Origin: Candidatus Magnetomicrobium cryptolimnococcus
Lineage (GTDB): Bacteria > Nitrospirota > Thermodesulfovibrionia > Thermodesulfovibrionales > Magnetobacteriaceae
DNA: 64,000 nucleotides
Assembly (NCBI GenBank): GCA_018606805.1
Contig: JAGYWI010000007.1
Coordinates: 1 to 64,000 of the forward strand
Reading direction: 5' to 3'
Shown: positions 43,498-53,752 of the stretch, in pieces
How the letters are laid out: the number at the start of each line of letters is the position of its first letter
Position numbering within the stretch: the stretch's first letter is position 1
Program-made: the position numbers and the translations under genes
Notes under the pieces: generated by a model
Databases searched by the model: none
What the model saw: only the letters and a program-made list of their open reading frames with translations
What the model was told of the DNA's origin: nothing

Positions 43498-43798
43498 TTT
43501 AATCTATTAGCTTGTGCCTTTTCCCCTGCTCATTTCTGTTATCTTGTATAAGTCCTATCTTTTTTTTCATACTTCTTATCTTCTATCTATTACCTTATTA
43601 TAACCTCTTGATTTAATAAATGAAATGAAAATGAGTTTGCCCTGAACTGACAGAATATAAGTTGTTTTTAACACAACATTTTGTTTAAAATATATGACTA
43701 AACACGCTGAGGCATCAATAGTAACACACACAAATTAAGACTCAGCCACACCATCACCTGATGTGTAATATAAAGCGTTTAGCAAAAGGAGGCAATAA
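43498..43798. other. Intergenic region upstream of fdhA
   Basis: 301 bp between divergent hemW and fdhA. AAAAGGAGGCAATAA precedes the fdhA ATG, and an inverted pair CACATCA.../TGATGTG (CACCATCACCTGATGTG, about 43750) is visible. No sigma54-like GG-N10-GC or repeat-family copy was seen. Confidence 0.45.
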
Positions 43799-46534
43799 AT
43801 GCAACATTCAACAATAACCCTTAAGATAAACGGCAAAGAAATCAGTTGCCAAAAGGGTATGACCTTACTACAAGTATGTAGAGATGCTGGCATATACATA
43901 CCAACCCTTTGTCATGACGACAGATTAGAACCCTACGGGGCATGCAGGCTGTGTATAGTAGAAGTAAAAGGGCAAAGACGTCCTCTTTCTTCGTGTACCA
44001 CACCTGCCGAGGAAGGTATGGAGGTTATTACAGAAAGCGATAATTTAATAAGACTTAGAAAAAGCGTCTTAGAACTCCTACTTTCAAACCATCCAAACGA
44101 CTGCATGCTTTGTGATAAGACCGGCGCTTGCACACTACAAGAGCTAGCCTACCGATACGGGGCAAGATACGGCAAATACATGGGCGAGATGTGGAGCTTG
44201 CCTAAAAAAGAAGATAACCCGTTCATATCCTATGATCCAAACAAGTGCGTTTTGTGCGGCAGATGTGTGAATATTTGCCAAAATCTTGTGATGAAGGGTA
44301 CTATCGATATGACCGGTAGAGGGTTTCACTCCAAACCAGACACAGCCTTTGGTAAAGAGTTAAATCCGGAGATATGCCTTTTTTGTGGCCAGTGCGTATC
44401 GGCATGTCCGGTAGGGGCACTTACTGAAAAACAGGCTATGGGCAAAGGTAGAGCCCTCGGCGCTAAACGCATAAAAACCACATGTTCATACTGTGGCACG
44501 GGGTGTAATTTTTATCTCAATGTTCGAGATAATAAAATAGTAAACGTAACCTCCGACTACGACGCCCCGGTTAATAAAGGAAACTTATGTATAAAAGGAC
44601 GCTTTGGATACGAGTTTATCCAACACCCTGATAGAATAAAAACCCCGCTTATTCGAAAACATGGCGTTACGGATACCTCCCCGGATGTTATGAGCGACCC
44701 ACAAAGAGCCTTCAGAGAAGCCACTTGGGATGAAGCCCTTGACCTTGTAGCAAAACGCTTTACAGAGCTTAAGGAAAAATACGGCGCAGACTCATTAGGA
44801 GGTTTTTCTTCATCCCGGTGCACAAATGAAGAAAACTACCTTTTAGCTAAATGGGTTAGAGTTGCGTTAGGTACTAATAATGTGGATAACTGTGCCCGAG
44901 TCTGACATGCTCCAACAGTGGCCGGTCTGGCCAACTCGTTGGGTGCTGGGGCAGCCAGTAACTCATTTAATCAAATAAAAGACGCTGACGTGCTTTTTAT
45001 CTTTGGCTCAAATACTACAGAAGGACACCCTATAGTGTCGCTTCATGTGCATAAAGCCATAAAAAATGGTGCTAAAATCATAGTAGCCGACCCAAGAAAG
45101 ATAGAACTAACAAAATACGCCAATCCATGGCTAAACTTAAAGCCGGGGTCAAACATAGCACTTTTAAACGGTCTAATACACATAATACTAAAAGAAGGAT
45201 TGCAAAACAACGAATTTATTAAAAACCGCACAGAAGGCTTTGACGAGCTAAAAGAAACAATTAAAAACTATACCCCCGAACTGGTAGAAAAACTAACCGG
45301 TGTATCAAAGGATAAACTTGAAAAGGCAGCACATATTTATGCCAGCGCCAAAAACGCCATGATACTTTATGGATTGGGTATTACGGAACATCAAACCGGT
45401 ACTGAAAACGCTATGGCAATAGCCAACCTAGCCCTAAGCTGCGGGCACATAGGCCGTCCATCAACGGGTATAATGGCACTTAGAGGACAAAATAACGTTC
45501 AAGGGGCATCCGACATGGGACCAGCTCCTACAGTATACACCGGCTACCAGTATGTCTCAAAACCCGAGATAAGAGAAAAATTCGAAACCACTTGGCATGT
45601 AAAATTACCGACAGCCCCAGGCCTTAAATCCGTTGAAATGTTTGATAAAGCAATTGAAGGTAAACTTAAAGGGATATTTATAATGGGGGCTGATACAGGG
45701 CAAACAGACCCAAACCTAAACCACATATGGAAGGCCTTTGAATCTATTGACTTTATGGTAGCTTGCGATATTTTTCACACTCACACCACCCGCTTTGCCG
45801 ATGTAATACTACCCGGGGCATCATTTGCCGAAAAAGACGGCACATTCACAAACGGTGAACGCCGCATACAAAGAGTAAGAAAGGCCATAGCGCCTATTGC
45901 CGGTATGGCAGAGTGGCAAATAATCAGCGAATTATGTACCCGTATGGGTTATCCTTTAAAATACAATCACCCATCGGAAATTATGGAAGAAATCGCCAAA
46001 CTAACACCAAACTACGCAGGCATAACCTACGAACGCATAGAAGAAGAGGGCATTCAGTGGCCTTGCACCACAAAAGACCACCCCGGTACTACAACACTCT
46101 ATCAGGAACAGTTCAATCGTCCAGGCGGTAAAGCACTTTTTATTTCCTTAGAACATAAAGGCTCAGGTGAAGTGCCAGATAACGAATATCCATACGTTTT
46201 AATAACCGGCCGCAGAAGAGAGCACTATAATAACGGCTCAATGACAAGAAGAGTTAAAGAAATTATGGAAATATCCCCCGAAGAGCTGCTTGAACTACAC
46301 CCGGCAGATGCAGACAAACTAGAGATTAAAAACGGCGACATCGTTAAAGTAACATCAAGACGCGGCAAAATCCATGTAAAAACAAAAGTAACAAATAGGT
46401 CTCAAGCAGGCAATGTGTTTCTTGCCTTCCATTTTGATACAACTGTAACTAATATTCTAACATCAGCTTACCGCGACTCTATAGCAGGCACACCGGAGTA
46501 TAAATCCTGTGCGGTTAGAATTGATAAGCTATAA
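43799..46534 (+). CDS. fdhA: Selenocysteine-containing formate dehydrogenase, large catalytic subunit
   Basis: One 911-residue protein reading through the in-frame UGA at 44903-44905 (Sec369), in DNCARV-Sec-HAPTVAGLA, the active-site position of FdhA/FdhF. N-terminal modules: [2Fe-2S] (residues 1-80, YGACRLCIVEVKG), a His-Cys [4Fe-4S] region (about 82-120, HPNDCMLCDKTGACTLQELA), two [4Fe-4S] clusters (CVLCGRCVNICQ; CLFCGQCVSACP), then the [4Fe-4S] motif CSYCGTGCNFYL and bis-MGD binding domains. It oxidises formate to CO2 (or the reverse). The architecture matches NAD-linked or electron-bifurcating FDHs, but no NuoEF-like subunits adjoin. RBS AAAAGGAGG. Confidence 0.93.
44911..44942 (+). promoter_or_regulatory. 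SECIS element for Sec369
   Basis: Six bases after the UGA: CCAAC (44912-44916) pairs with GTTGG (44938-44942), and inner TGGCC (44919-44923) pairs with GGCCA (44929-44933) around the loop GGTCT. A hairpin with a GU-containing apical loop at this distance is the bacterial SECIS geometry recognised by SelB. Confidence 0.85.
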
Positions 46535-46834
46535 ACTCAAGGAGCATAGGGTAGCCTTGCGGGGCTACCACTACGCATCTATTTTCATTAAAAATGTAGC
46601 AAAAGATAAGAACCGATAATCAAGTTTTTTTAAGTTGACTAATAATTATGTGTTGTAATTGCAAGTAAAACAACGGCGAATATGCGTAGGCGCACAGGGA
46701 GGGTGTGTAGGCGCGATAAGCAATGCTGTCTTTACAGAAAAGAGATTGCGTTGCTACTTTTGTAATGAGCAAGTAGGGATTGCACTATTACAAAATGTTG
46801 AAATATATAATATTAGGTAGGGAAGGTAATAGGG
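46535..46834. other. Intergenic region with repeat remnants
   Basis: 300 bp. A GGTAGCC/GGCTACC hairpin (about 46549-46568) follows fdhA and may terminate it, without a T tract. AATGTAGCAAAAGATAAGAA and GCGTAGGCGCACAGGGAGGG (46684-46703) are decayed pieces of the composite repeat. The right end has GGGAAGGTAATAGGG before the next ATG. Confidence 0.5.
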
Positions 46835-49800
46835 ATGAAAAGAATAATCAAAAATTATGAAGGTATGTTTGCTTTAGCAATAATGGTGATTTTATGTTTG
46901 TCTATTGGCTATTCTATAGCGGGTTTACCTAGAATAGCGGATGCTACTGGCACTATAAATATGCCACGCACTGGACAGACGAGTTGTTATGATAGCGCTG
47001 GCAATGTAGTTACATGCGCTGGTACGGGGCAAGATGGGGCGATTCAAGCTGGCGTTGAATTGCCAGACCCGCGGTTTAGTGCTGGTGCTAACAGTGATAC
47101 CGTAATAGACAATCTAACGGGGCTTATGTGGGTAAAAGATGCCTCCTCTCCTACCGTCGGTTCATGTAATATGACTGGAGGTTCAAACTGGATAAATGCG
47201 CTTGATTATGTAAGTTGCTTAAATGGGGTATATTATCTTGGTTACAGTGATTGGCGGTTGCCAAATGTCAATGAGCTGGAAACCCTTGTAAATCCCGGTG
47301 AGAGTGAGTCTGCTACATGGTTGAATGCTCAAGGATTCACCGGAGTGGCTAATAGCTACTACTTCTATTGGTCTTCTACTACTTCATCTTTAGGTGGTAC
47401 TGCGGCTTTTATAGTTTATATAGGCATACAATATATTGATGGCTCTGTTAGCAAGTCACAATCAGCTTTTGGAAGTAACGTATTGCTTGTGCGTGATTAC
47501 TACCTATCAACTCAAACTGCCATAACGTGGCAAACTGGACAAACTACAAGTTATTATACGAATGATGATGGCGCTTTGCAAAAAGGGGAGGCTTGGCCAG
47601 GTACAAGATTTACTGATAGTGGTGCTAACACTATAGAGGACAATTTAACTGGTCTTATGTGGGCAAAAGATATGTCCGTACCTACTGTTAGTTCATGTAC
47701 GGGCGGGGCTATGAATTGGCAAAACGCCTTGACTTATGTATCTTGTTTAAATTCTATAGATTATCTGGACTATTCTGATTGGAGGTTGCCAAATAGAAAA
47801 GAACTTTTGAGTGTAGTTGATAGAGGACAAAATAGTCCAGCATTTCCAAGCGGCTATCCTTTCACTGGCTATAGCGCTTCTAATTACTGGTCATCGTCTA
47901 GCGTGATTGCCTCTGCTAATGCTGCATGGGATATTCACTTTAAAATGGGGAATGTGTATTATGCAGATAAGGAGATACTATTTAATGTATGGCCAGTACG
48001 TTCCGGCGCAGTTAATACCTATGATGTTACGGTTACAATATCAGGCACTGGTGGTGGAAATATAGCCAGTTGGAGAGGTATTAATTGTGGAGAAGGAAAT
48101 AGTACATGCACAGTTTCAATAGCCATGGAAGGAATGGATACACTAACAGCATCGGCAAATGGGGCTTCTAATTTTACAGGCTGGTCAGGAGACTGCTCTG
48201 GCTCTAATTCTACCTGTTTGCTAACAATGACAGGGGATAAAACTGTAACAGCTACATTTGATTTAACCCCAACCCTAACCCCGACCCCAACCCCAACCCC
48301 AACCCCAACAGCAACCCCAACCCCAACAGATACGCCAACCCCAACAACCACCCCAACACCATTCGCAACCGTGGATACTCCAACCCCAACTCCCACAGTA
48401 ACCGCTACATCTACTCCAACCCCTACTGCAACACCAACTATTACACCAACCCCGACAAATACCCCGACCCCAACTCCAACTCCTACAGCAACCCCAACGT
48501 TGACCCCAACACCAATAATCAACGGTAACCTAACCCTATCGTTAGTTGGTACTGGCGGTGGTAGTGTTTCGGCTAGTAATTCTACCTGTAGCAGGGCACT
48601 TGGCTCAGACCCACTCGCCTGCACTTTTACTTTGCCTTTAGGAACGATGACACTTACAGCACTGGCTTCAACTAATTCAGCGTTTCTATCTTGGTCGTCA
48701 AACTCTGGTTGTGCAAATGATACAACCTGCACGGTTGATTTTTTAGCTGATATGGAAGTAGAGGCAAGGTTTGACCAAATCGGTACAGATGCTAGGGGGA
48801 TTTATACAAAGCTATTTGGCTCTGGTACTATTAAAAGTACACCACCTGGACTACATTGTGCTTGCTTGGGCTGTTCTTCGTCTGATGCCATTACCTGTTT
48901 GGCTGGGTATTTTACATTAGGTGAGCCGATAAATATTGATTTTATCCCACAGCCCGGTTATCTTCTTAGCAATATAAGGGTGATTCCGCACTATGACCCA
49001 ACTCCAATTGATTTTGGTGCAATCTATGTGGTGGGAACTGGTCCGGTTGGTTTACAGGATAACTATGACCTTGAAATAACCTTTGTGCCGTTGGCTCAGT
49101 TTGCTAAGCTTTACGCAGAAGACCTTAACGGTGATGGTAAGGATGATTTGCTTGCTGTAGATACGGAAGGGCATATGGCTTATACTTCGGACCTTACGTA
49201 CTGGGTTGGTATAGCTGGTGTTTATAGTGATTTGGCTATTTTATCGTTAGAGGGTAATGGTAGTAAGGATATTATTGGCCTTACATATAATGGAGATATT
49301 AAATATACAAAGGATTTGGTAAATTGGACATTAATTCCAAATACACAACTTACCCAAATAGCAGGTGGGCATATCAGTGCTAATACTAATGATGCACTTG
49401 TGGGGTTAACAGCAGCTGGGGAGATTAAATATACAACAGACCTTATAACCTTTAATACCATTAGCGGGTTACTAAGCTCCATTGAGATTACTGATATTGT
49501 TGGTGATTCAAATGGAGAAATACTTGGCACTGATGCAGATGGTACGGTGTATTATACTGCAGACCTTGGGGCATCATGGAGTACGATAGGTGGGGCATTG
49601 ATTGCTTCTTTCACCACAGGGGATGTCAGTGGTGATGGCAAGGCTGATATTGTTGGACTTAATTTTTCAGGTAATCCGTGTTATTCCATAAACGGTGGTA
49701 CATTTACTTGTTTAAATAACCAATATTTACAATACATAACAACAGGTGATTTAAATAGAGATGCCAAAAAAGATTTAATTGGAGTGGATGCCACAGGCAA

Positions 49801-49975
49801 TGTGTTTTATTCTATAAATTTAACTACCTTTCGTAGTGTTAATGGTATTGTGTTTTCAAATATAGTAAGTGGAGACTTTAACGGCGATGGCACAGATGAT
49901 TTAGCAGGTATAAACCTTGATGGAAAGATTGCTCATACCTTCGATATAGGAGTTACTTGGGCAGTGCTGCCTTAA
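46835..49975 (+). CDS. Giant secreted mosaic protein: 2x DUF1566, InlB-type repeats, TP linker, FG-GAP-like repeats
   Basis: A 1046-residue exported protein. Hydrophobic signal/anchor ([19 protein letters not shown], about 12-30); two DUF1566 domains (about 46-235 and 236-395; [32 protein letters not shown]); InlB-type repeat (about 400-480; [23 protein letters not shown]); Thr/Pro-rich linker (about 480-575); a second InlB-type repeat (575-655); a Cys-rich segment (CACLGC); and five or six FG-GAP-like repeats (about 755-1046; [25 protein letters not shown]). It combines the module types of the 2-7.7 kb proteins. The linker DNA is CCCCAA-rich. No promoter module of the 1126 type is upstream. 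Confidence 0.85.
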   Translation: MKRIIKNYEGMFALAIMVILCLSIGYSIAGLPRIADATGTINMPRTGQTSCYDSAGNVVTCAGTGQDGAIQAGVELPDPRFSAGANSDTVIDNLTGLMWVKDASSPTVGSCNMTGGSNWINALDYVSCLNGVYYLGYSDWRLPNVNELETLVNPGESESATWLNAQGFTGVANSYYFYWSSTTSSLGGTAAFIVYIGIQYIDGSVSKSQSAFGSNVLLVRDYYLSTQTAITWQTGQTTSYYTNDDGALQKGEAWPGTRFTDSGANTIEDNLTGLMWAKDMSVPTVSSCTGGAMNWQNALTYVSCLNSIDYLDYSDWRLPNRKELLSVVDRGQNSPAFPSGYPFTGYSASNYWSSSSVIASANAAWDIHFKMGNVYYADKEILFNVWPVRSGAVNTYDVTVTISGTGGGNIASWRGINCGEGNSTCTVSIAMEGMDTLTASANGASNFTGWSGDCSGSNSTCLLTMTGDKTVTATFDLTPTLTPTPTPTPTPTATPTPTDTPTPTTTPTPFATVDTPTPTPTVTATSTPTPTATPTITPTPTNTPTPTPTPTATPTLTPTPIINGNLTLSLVGTGGGSVSASNSTCSRALGSDPLACTFTLPLGTMTLTALASTNSAFLSWSSNSGCANDTTCTVDFLADMEVEARFDQIGTDARGIYTKLFGSGTIKSTPPGLHCACLGCSSSDAITCLAGYFTLGEPINIDFIPQPGYLLSNIRVIPHYDPTPIDFGAIYVVGTGPVGLQDNYDLEITFVPLAQFAKLYAEDLNGDGKDDLLAVDTEGHMAYTSDLTYWVGIAGVYSDLAILSLEGNGSKDIIGLTYNGDIKYTKDLVNWTLIPNTQLTQIAGGHISANTNDALVGLTAAGEIKYTTDLITFNTISGLLSSIEITDIVGDSNGEILGTDADGTVYYTADLGASWSTIGGALIASFTTGDVSGDGKADIVGLNFSGNPCYSINGGTFTCLNNQYLQYITTGDLNRDAKKDLIGVDATGNVFYSINLTTFRSVNGIVFSNIVSGDFNGDGTDDLAGINLDGKIAHTFDIGVTWAVLP
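48266..48510 (+). repeat. Low-complexity CCCCAA/ACTCCAACC coding repeat (Thr-Pro linker)
   Basis: Imperfect hexamer CCAACC/CCCCAA and related repeats encode alternating Thr-Pro. The opposite strand carries many GGGG runs 2-3 bases apart, enough for G-quadruplexes. Similar though less C-pure tracts encode linkers at about 7130-7200 and 58250-58440. Confidence 0.8.
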
Positions 49976-49986
49976 TTGTTTTTATG

Positions 49987-50024
49987 CGTGGGGGACAAAA
50001 CCTTTTCAAAAGGGTTTCCCCACA
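49987..50024. repeat. Short-form hairpin repeat, imperfect
   Basis: GCGTGGGGGACAAAACCTTT / AAAGGGTTTCCCCACAC, a decayed member of the hairpin family at 23956, lies just after the large mosaic gene and before the hicB stop. Possible shared terminator. Confidence 0.6.
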
Positions 50025-50054
50025 CAATGTGTTCAATATAGCTCAAATACTATA

Positions 50055-50420
50055 TTAGTCATTTAAAATACTGCTTAAAAAAGCATCGCTTTCTTGTTTA
50101 GTAGTACATTCATTATAAAGTCCTGCTTTGTGCTCCTTTATTCTTTCCTCAATCTTTTGTATAAACTCAGGTTTAAAACTTTCATCAGGTGGCATCTCCT
50201 CGTCTTCATTCCCTATAGGACACATGGGCGAAAGAGGCAGTGTGCGTCTTGCACTCTCGAAATGCTTAATAACCTCTTCAACGACTTCACATAATTCACT
50301 GTATAGTTCTACGGGGTCATCTCCGTGTATTCCGGTTATCAGAGCTGGACACTTTCCAATATAGGTTTGATCTTCTTCACTCCATTGGACCCATTTGTGG
50401 TATTTATCACTTTGTTTCAT
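50055..50420 (-). CDS. hicB: HicB-type antitoxin
   Basis: A 121-residue HicB-like protein: partial RNase H-like fold (KWVQWSEEDQTYIGKCPAL then GIHGDDPVELYSELCEVVEE) followed by an acidic, helical C-terminal tail. In HicAB pairs HicB binds and blocks HicA and represses the operon. The HicA gene lies immediately upstream with a 4-nt overlap. The C-terminal part lacks an obvious ribbon-helix-helix. Confidence 0.82.
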   Translation of the reverse strand: MKQSDKYHKWVQWSEEDQTYIGKCPALITGIHGDDPVELYSELCEVVEEVIKHFESARRTLPLSPMCPIGNEDEEMPPDESFKPEFIQKIEERIKEHKAGLYNECTTKQESDAFLSSILND

Positions 50421-50620
50421 TGCTTTATCCTCTCTATAGCATGCTTTACTTGTTTTTCCTGATAAGGTTTAGCGTCATCTCCTAATTTTCCAGTAAGGGT
50501 TACTGCTCCAGCATATCCTGTATGTGTAAATTTCCGATGTGCCCCTTTACCGCCTCCTGAAATTTCATGAAACCCTGCATCTTTTAAGTCAAAAATCAAC
50601 TCTCTGATTTTTCTTGGCAT
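50417..50620 (-). CDS. hicA: HicA-type mRNA interferase toxin
   Basis: A 67-residue dsRBD-like toxin: IRELIFDLKDAGFHEISGGG, then GAHRKFTHTG with the catalytic-position His, and KQVKHAIERIKQ. HicA cleaves mRNA when free. It overlaps hicB by 4 nt. No clear ribosome site was seen ahead of it. Confidence 0.88.
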   Translation of the reverse strand: MPRKIRELIFDLKDAGFHEISGGGKGAHRKFTHTGYAGAVTLTGKLGDDAKPYQEKQVKHAIERIKQ

Positions 50621-50774
50621 TAATTAATTATAACAAATATTTAAGATAATAAAAATAGAGATGAAAAGAGTAATCAAAAATACTGTAGCCAGATGAAGTG
50701 TATTTAAGAAAAATGGATGGGGTAAACATTAGCTTATTTAAACCCCATCCGATATCTGATACACACCTTATGAA

Positions 50775-51128
50775 TTACTCCTCATATACCTTGCTGAGAT
50801 CGTTTTGAAGCTCTTCCCAGCTTTTATGCTCTTTATCACCAAAGAGATTGATAAACAAAAGATCAAAACATTCTGATGTCCAATGGTGTTTAGTAACTTC
50901 TTTATTAACTAGTCCTTGTTTAGTAGGTAAGATAAAATGTACAACCTTACTGGTATTTTCACAAACCTTTACCTCTACGTCATCGGGTACTATTACATCG
51001 TAGGATTTTAATATCTTTTTAGGATTTTCCAAAAGTTCCCTTTTGAAATTCTCATCAGTTAAAGAACGAATAAGAATTTCTTTAAAATATTTTTTGTAAT
51101 TATCACACTTACCACAATTAACCATCAT
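50775..51128 (-). CDS. NHLP-family (nitrile-hydratase-like leader) putative RiPP precursor
   Basis: A 117-residue protein. Residues about 18-70 fit the NHLP leader pattern (ILIRSLTDENFKRELLENP, KKILKSYDVIVPDD, then VEVKVCENTSKVVHFILP). Proteins of this family are substrates of thiopeptide/proteusin-type modifying enzymes, the leader being removed. The remaining 45 residues (TKQGLVNKEVTKHHW... to VYEE) would be the core; it has one Cys and no visible GG cleavage site. No modifying enzyme or transporter adjoins: neighbours are HicAB and an SGNH protein. It may be an orphan precursor or a repurposed NHLP-fold protein. RBS AGGAGGAAATA. Confidence 0.65.
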   Translation of the reverse strand: MMVNCGKCDNYKKYFKEILIRSLTDENFKRELLENPKKILKSYDVIVPDDVEVKVCENTSKVVHFILPTKQGLVNKEVTKHHWTSECFDLLFINLFGDKEHKSWEELQNDLSKVYEE

Positions 51129-51359
51129 TATTTCCTCCTATTTTGGCACTTATTGTGATTATGGTTTTATTATATAAATGAATACATATAGCTCACAACA
51201 AAATACCTTCTCCCTAATCTATCTTTTTAATTGTATCACAAACCATTTATACAGGGCAAACGATTTTCGGTAATCTCTATTAACTTAGGAAATGGTATGC
51301 TAATATAAAAGTATAACTTTTTGTAACATCACATAGTGTAACCATGTTACACAAAGATA

Positions 51360-52685
51360 CTATTTATTGTCTTTTATATAGTTTTTGTGGCGTAAAAAAT
51401 TTATAAGCGGCTCTGTCAAGACTCTCTGCCCACTTGGCAACCAATGGGTATCCGCAGATAAATAACCAAGCTGGCCAGAAACAGCAAAATTCTTAAAATA
51501 AATTCGTGGTGAAAAAAACTCAACCCCTTGCCTTTTACAAAGCCCCTCAAGTGCTAACTCGGCACTAACACTATTATGCAGGACCTTTCCATAAAAATCA
51601 GCAGGCAGTATATCCTTTGGAGTCTCTTCGCCAAAAAAAGCCATTTTTAATATAAGTTCATAATCAGGTTCCACATATGGTAAATATATTTCTTCCTTAG
51701 ATGGCACATAAATAATAACAAGCTTAATGCCTTTTTCATCCAAAACCCCTTTTACTCGCCAAATAGCACCTTCTAACACATCCCATCCGTTAGCCCTTGA
51801 CCACTCATCAACCCCCCTACTAAGAAGCCGTAAGTAATTTGGGTGAAACCACACGGGCATCTCACCGTTAATGCTATTATATTGCAACCCCTTTAAATAC
51901 GTATGCTTTTGTTTATCCCCCTCCCCTGCTCCTTTACTAATAAATAATTTCTTCATTAAAGATAAGGTGTGTATGCTAGGCATTTTCTTGTCTGCATACA
52001 GTTTAGCATAGGTGTCAATGCCACTTTGCATGTAATTGTAAGTCTCATAGGCATCGGATAGATCATTTAAAGGAAAGATAAACCACAACACTAACGCCGG
52101 TTTCATATTAAGTCCAATATTATTTAAAAGCCACTCCTCTTGCAAAGGACCAACGCCAGAGACTCCCAAGTTATATACAGTAAGGCCGGTCTGCTTTGAA
52201 AAATCCTCTAAAAACCCGATAGGCCGCTTAACACCCAAGGCAAATGTAAAAGAATCCCCAACCAATAATACATCGGCACTTTCAAGCCTATTTTCATTTG
52301 CAAAGCCATACTCATCCAGCGGCAATAGCAAATCCGTAACACGCCCTTTATCCGGATTTTGTGTCCCATCCACCATATGCAAATCCTCAAGGTCTTTTGG
52401 TAGCTCGGTTACCTCTGTTTTCCCCGTATATAACGGAGATGTTATCAGCGGTAATGGCACTCCATCAATAGGTGTTTTTTTAAATATACCCGGATTAAAA
52501 AGCTCTACTCCATGGGCTGGCATATCAGCTTTATACCAATCAGGCAAAAGGGAGGGAAAAACTCTAAAAACCAACTCAACCACCACCAAAGCAACCAATA
52601 ACGATATAGACACCACTAATGCACTAAGCAATGTACGTTTAGTCGTGTGTTTAGTCAAAAACCTCTTCACATGCCAATATAACAT
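51360..52685 (-). CDS. Membrane-anchored SGNH/AlgX-like hydrolase or acyltransferase
   Basis: A 441-residue protein with one N-terminal membrane helix (LLSALVVSISLLVALVVVEL, about 19-38) and an SGNH domain: ADVLLVGDSFTFALGV near residue 140 (block I), YNLGVSGVGPLQEEW near 170 (II), WFIFPLNDLSD near 200 (III), and DTHWLPSGQRVL near 420 (V). Related to alginate-type acetylation proteins. Paralogue in type of the gene at 11727. Monocistronic by spacing. Confidence 0.75.
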   Translation of the reverse strand: MLYWHVKRFLTKHTTKRTLLSALVVSISLLVALVVVELVFRVFPSLLPDWYKADMPAHGVELFNPGIFKKTPIDGVPLPLITSPLYTGKTEVTELPKDLEDLHMVDGTQNPDKGRVTDLLLPLDEYGFANENRLESADVLLVGDSFTFALGVKRPIGFLEDFSKQTGLTVYNLGVSGVGPLQEEWLLNNIGLNMKPALVLWFIFPLNDLSDAYETYNYMQSGIDTYAKLYADKKMPSIHTLSLMKKLFISKGAGEGDKQKHTYLKGLQYNSINGEMPVWFHPNYLRLLSRGVDEWSRANGWDVLEGAIWRVKGVLDEKGIKLVIIYVPSKEEIYLPYVEPDYELILKMAFFGEETPKDILPADFYGKVLHNSVSAELALEGLCKRQGVEFFSPRIYFKNFAVSGQLGYLSADTHWLPSGQRVLTEPLINFLRHKNYIKDNK

Positions 52686-52789
52686 ATTTAAAAACAGAAT
52701 TGGAGATAAAAAAAATAAAAATAAGATTCATCCAGATAAAAAATCAACTCAACGGCAAGGAAAGGCAAATGGTTACCTATTACATATAG

Positions 52790-53038
52790 TCATACTTCAA
52801 TAAAGTCTTCCACCGGCACTGTTATTGCTTGCTTAACTTCTTTTCCAAAAGTATATATATCATTAAAATCTTTCTCAATTTTTTTTAAAACATCTGCTTT
52901 AAAATACTGTTCTCCACAGAACTCACACTCCTCACATGGCACATTATTAACAATAAGAAAATGCTCGTCATATTTGTAAATATACTGCACTACTCTTTCT
53001 TTAAAATTTTTATTACCACAAAAGTTACAGAGTTTCAT
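52790..53038 (-). CDS. YgiT-type zinc-finger protein (putative antitoxin)
   Basis: An 82-residue protein: two CxxC pairs (CNFCGN and CEECEFCGEQY) forming a Zn ribbon as in the MqsA/YgiT N-terminus, without the usual HTH domain. Coupled by a 4-nt overlap with the preceding DUF4258 gene, a common toxin-antitoxin arrangement. Confidence 0.82.
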   Translation of the reverse strand: MKLCNFCGNKNFKERVVQYIYKYDEHFLIVNNVPCEECEFCGEQYFKADVLKKIEKDFNDIYTFGKEVKQAITVPVEDFIEV

Positions 53039-53346
53039 TTCTCCCCCCTTTCATAAGGCGTTTTGAACTTAGGTAGACTTGGAACATATAACGTTATTAT
53101 CACCAGCCAATGCTCCCTCCTTCCACAAACAATGTGTATAGGTTTACCACCACCTGTAAAACCAACAACCAAACAACTTTCCCCTCTGCCTGTATCCACA
53201 TAATATTCTAATATTCTACACCTACACAAAGCCTCTTCAACTTCTCTTATTGTTAGATTATCATTTTGCCGTTCTTGGTCGCTATGCTTAGAGAAATAAT
53301 ATTCGCCATTTATTATGAAATCTTGTATCCATTTTACATTAAACAT
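53035..53346 (-). CDS. DUF4258-domain protein (putative toxin)
   Basis: A 103-residue protein: YYFSKHSDQERQNDNLTIRE near residue 15, LVVGFTGGGKPIHIVCGRR near 67, and a VIITLYVP segment, matching DUF4258 (RelE-like/BECR-type). It is upstream of the YgiT protein, as in many small toxin-antitoxin modules. Toxicity is inferred from context. Confidence 0.8.
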   Translation of the reverse strand: MFNVKWIQDFIINGEYYFSKHSDQERQNDNLTIREVEEALCRCRILEYYVDTGRGESCLVVGFTGGGKPIHIVCGRREHWLVIITLYVPSLPKFKTPYERGEK

Positions 53347-53752
53347 TATTTTAATACAGCTTTAGCATATACTTATTTTATTATGTTATAAAAAAACATT
53401 TGCTAAAACTACTAACTTCTTATTTTTAGATACTACCAAATCATACATAACATGATTTACTGTAGCACACTTTTTATATTTTGTCCATTATGAATACATG
53501 AATTCATATTATTTAACCTATCGTCATTTCTTTTGGCACAACTACACAGACTTATTGACTTATTATCTAAAGCTTTTATAGTATTATAAGCTTTCATTAT
53601 TTTTAATTTTAGAATACTAATAAAACTGGTGGTGATAGTAGAAATGTATGGATAGAGGAAATTATTTGTCATTTACGACATGAGTGTTACTATTTAGTCA
53701 ATGGGAAAAATTAAAATTTCCAGACAGAAGTGTTAATCACAGAGGGGTTAAA
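53347..53752. other. Intergenic region with no supported gene
   Basis: 406 bp, very AT-rich, between divergent operons. It contains a minus-strand frame (53457-53672) without a ribosome site or recognisable content. AGAGGGGTT (53741-53749) is the ribosome site of the barrel gene. I see no repeat-family copy here. Confidence 0.45.

Noticed and set aside
44903-44905. In-frame TGA splitting the formate dehydrogenase into two ORFs
   Set aside because: Position and context (VDNCARV-Sec-HAPTVAGLA) and the downstream SECIS hairpin show selenocysteine, so it is one gene and not a pseudogene.
48019-48732. Minus-strand ORF with long VGVGVG repeats
   Set aside because: It is the antisense of the Thr-Pro linker; the composition is forced by the CCCCAA repeats, with no ribosome site or signal of its own.
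53457-53672. 71-codon minus-strand ORF between the DUF4258 and barrel genes
   Set aside because: AT-rich, no ribosome site, no recognisable motif.
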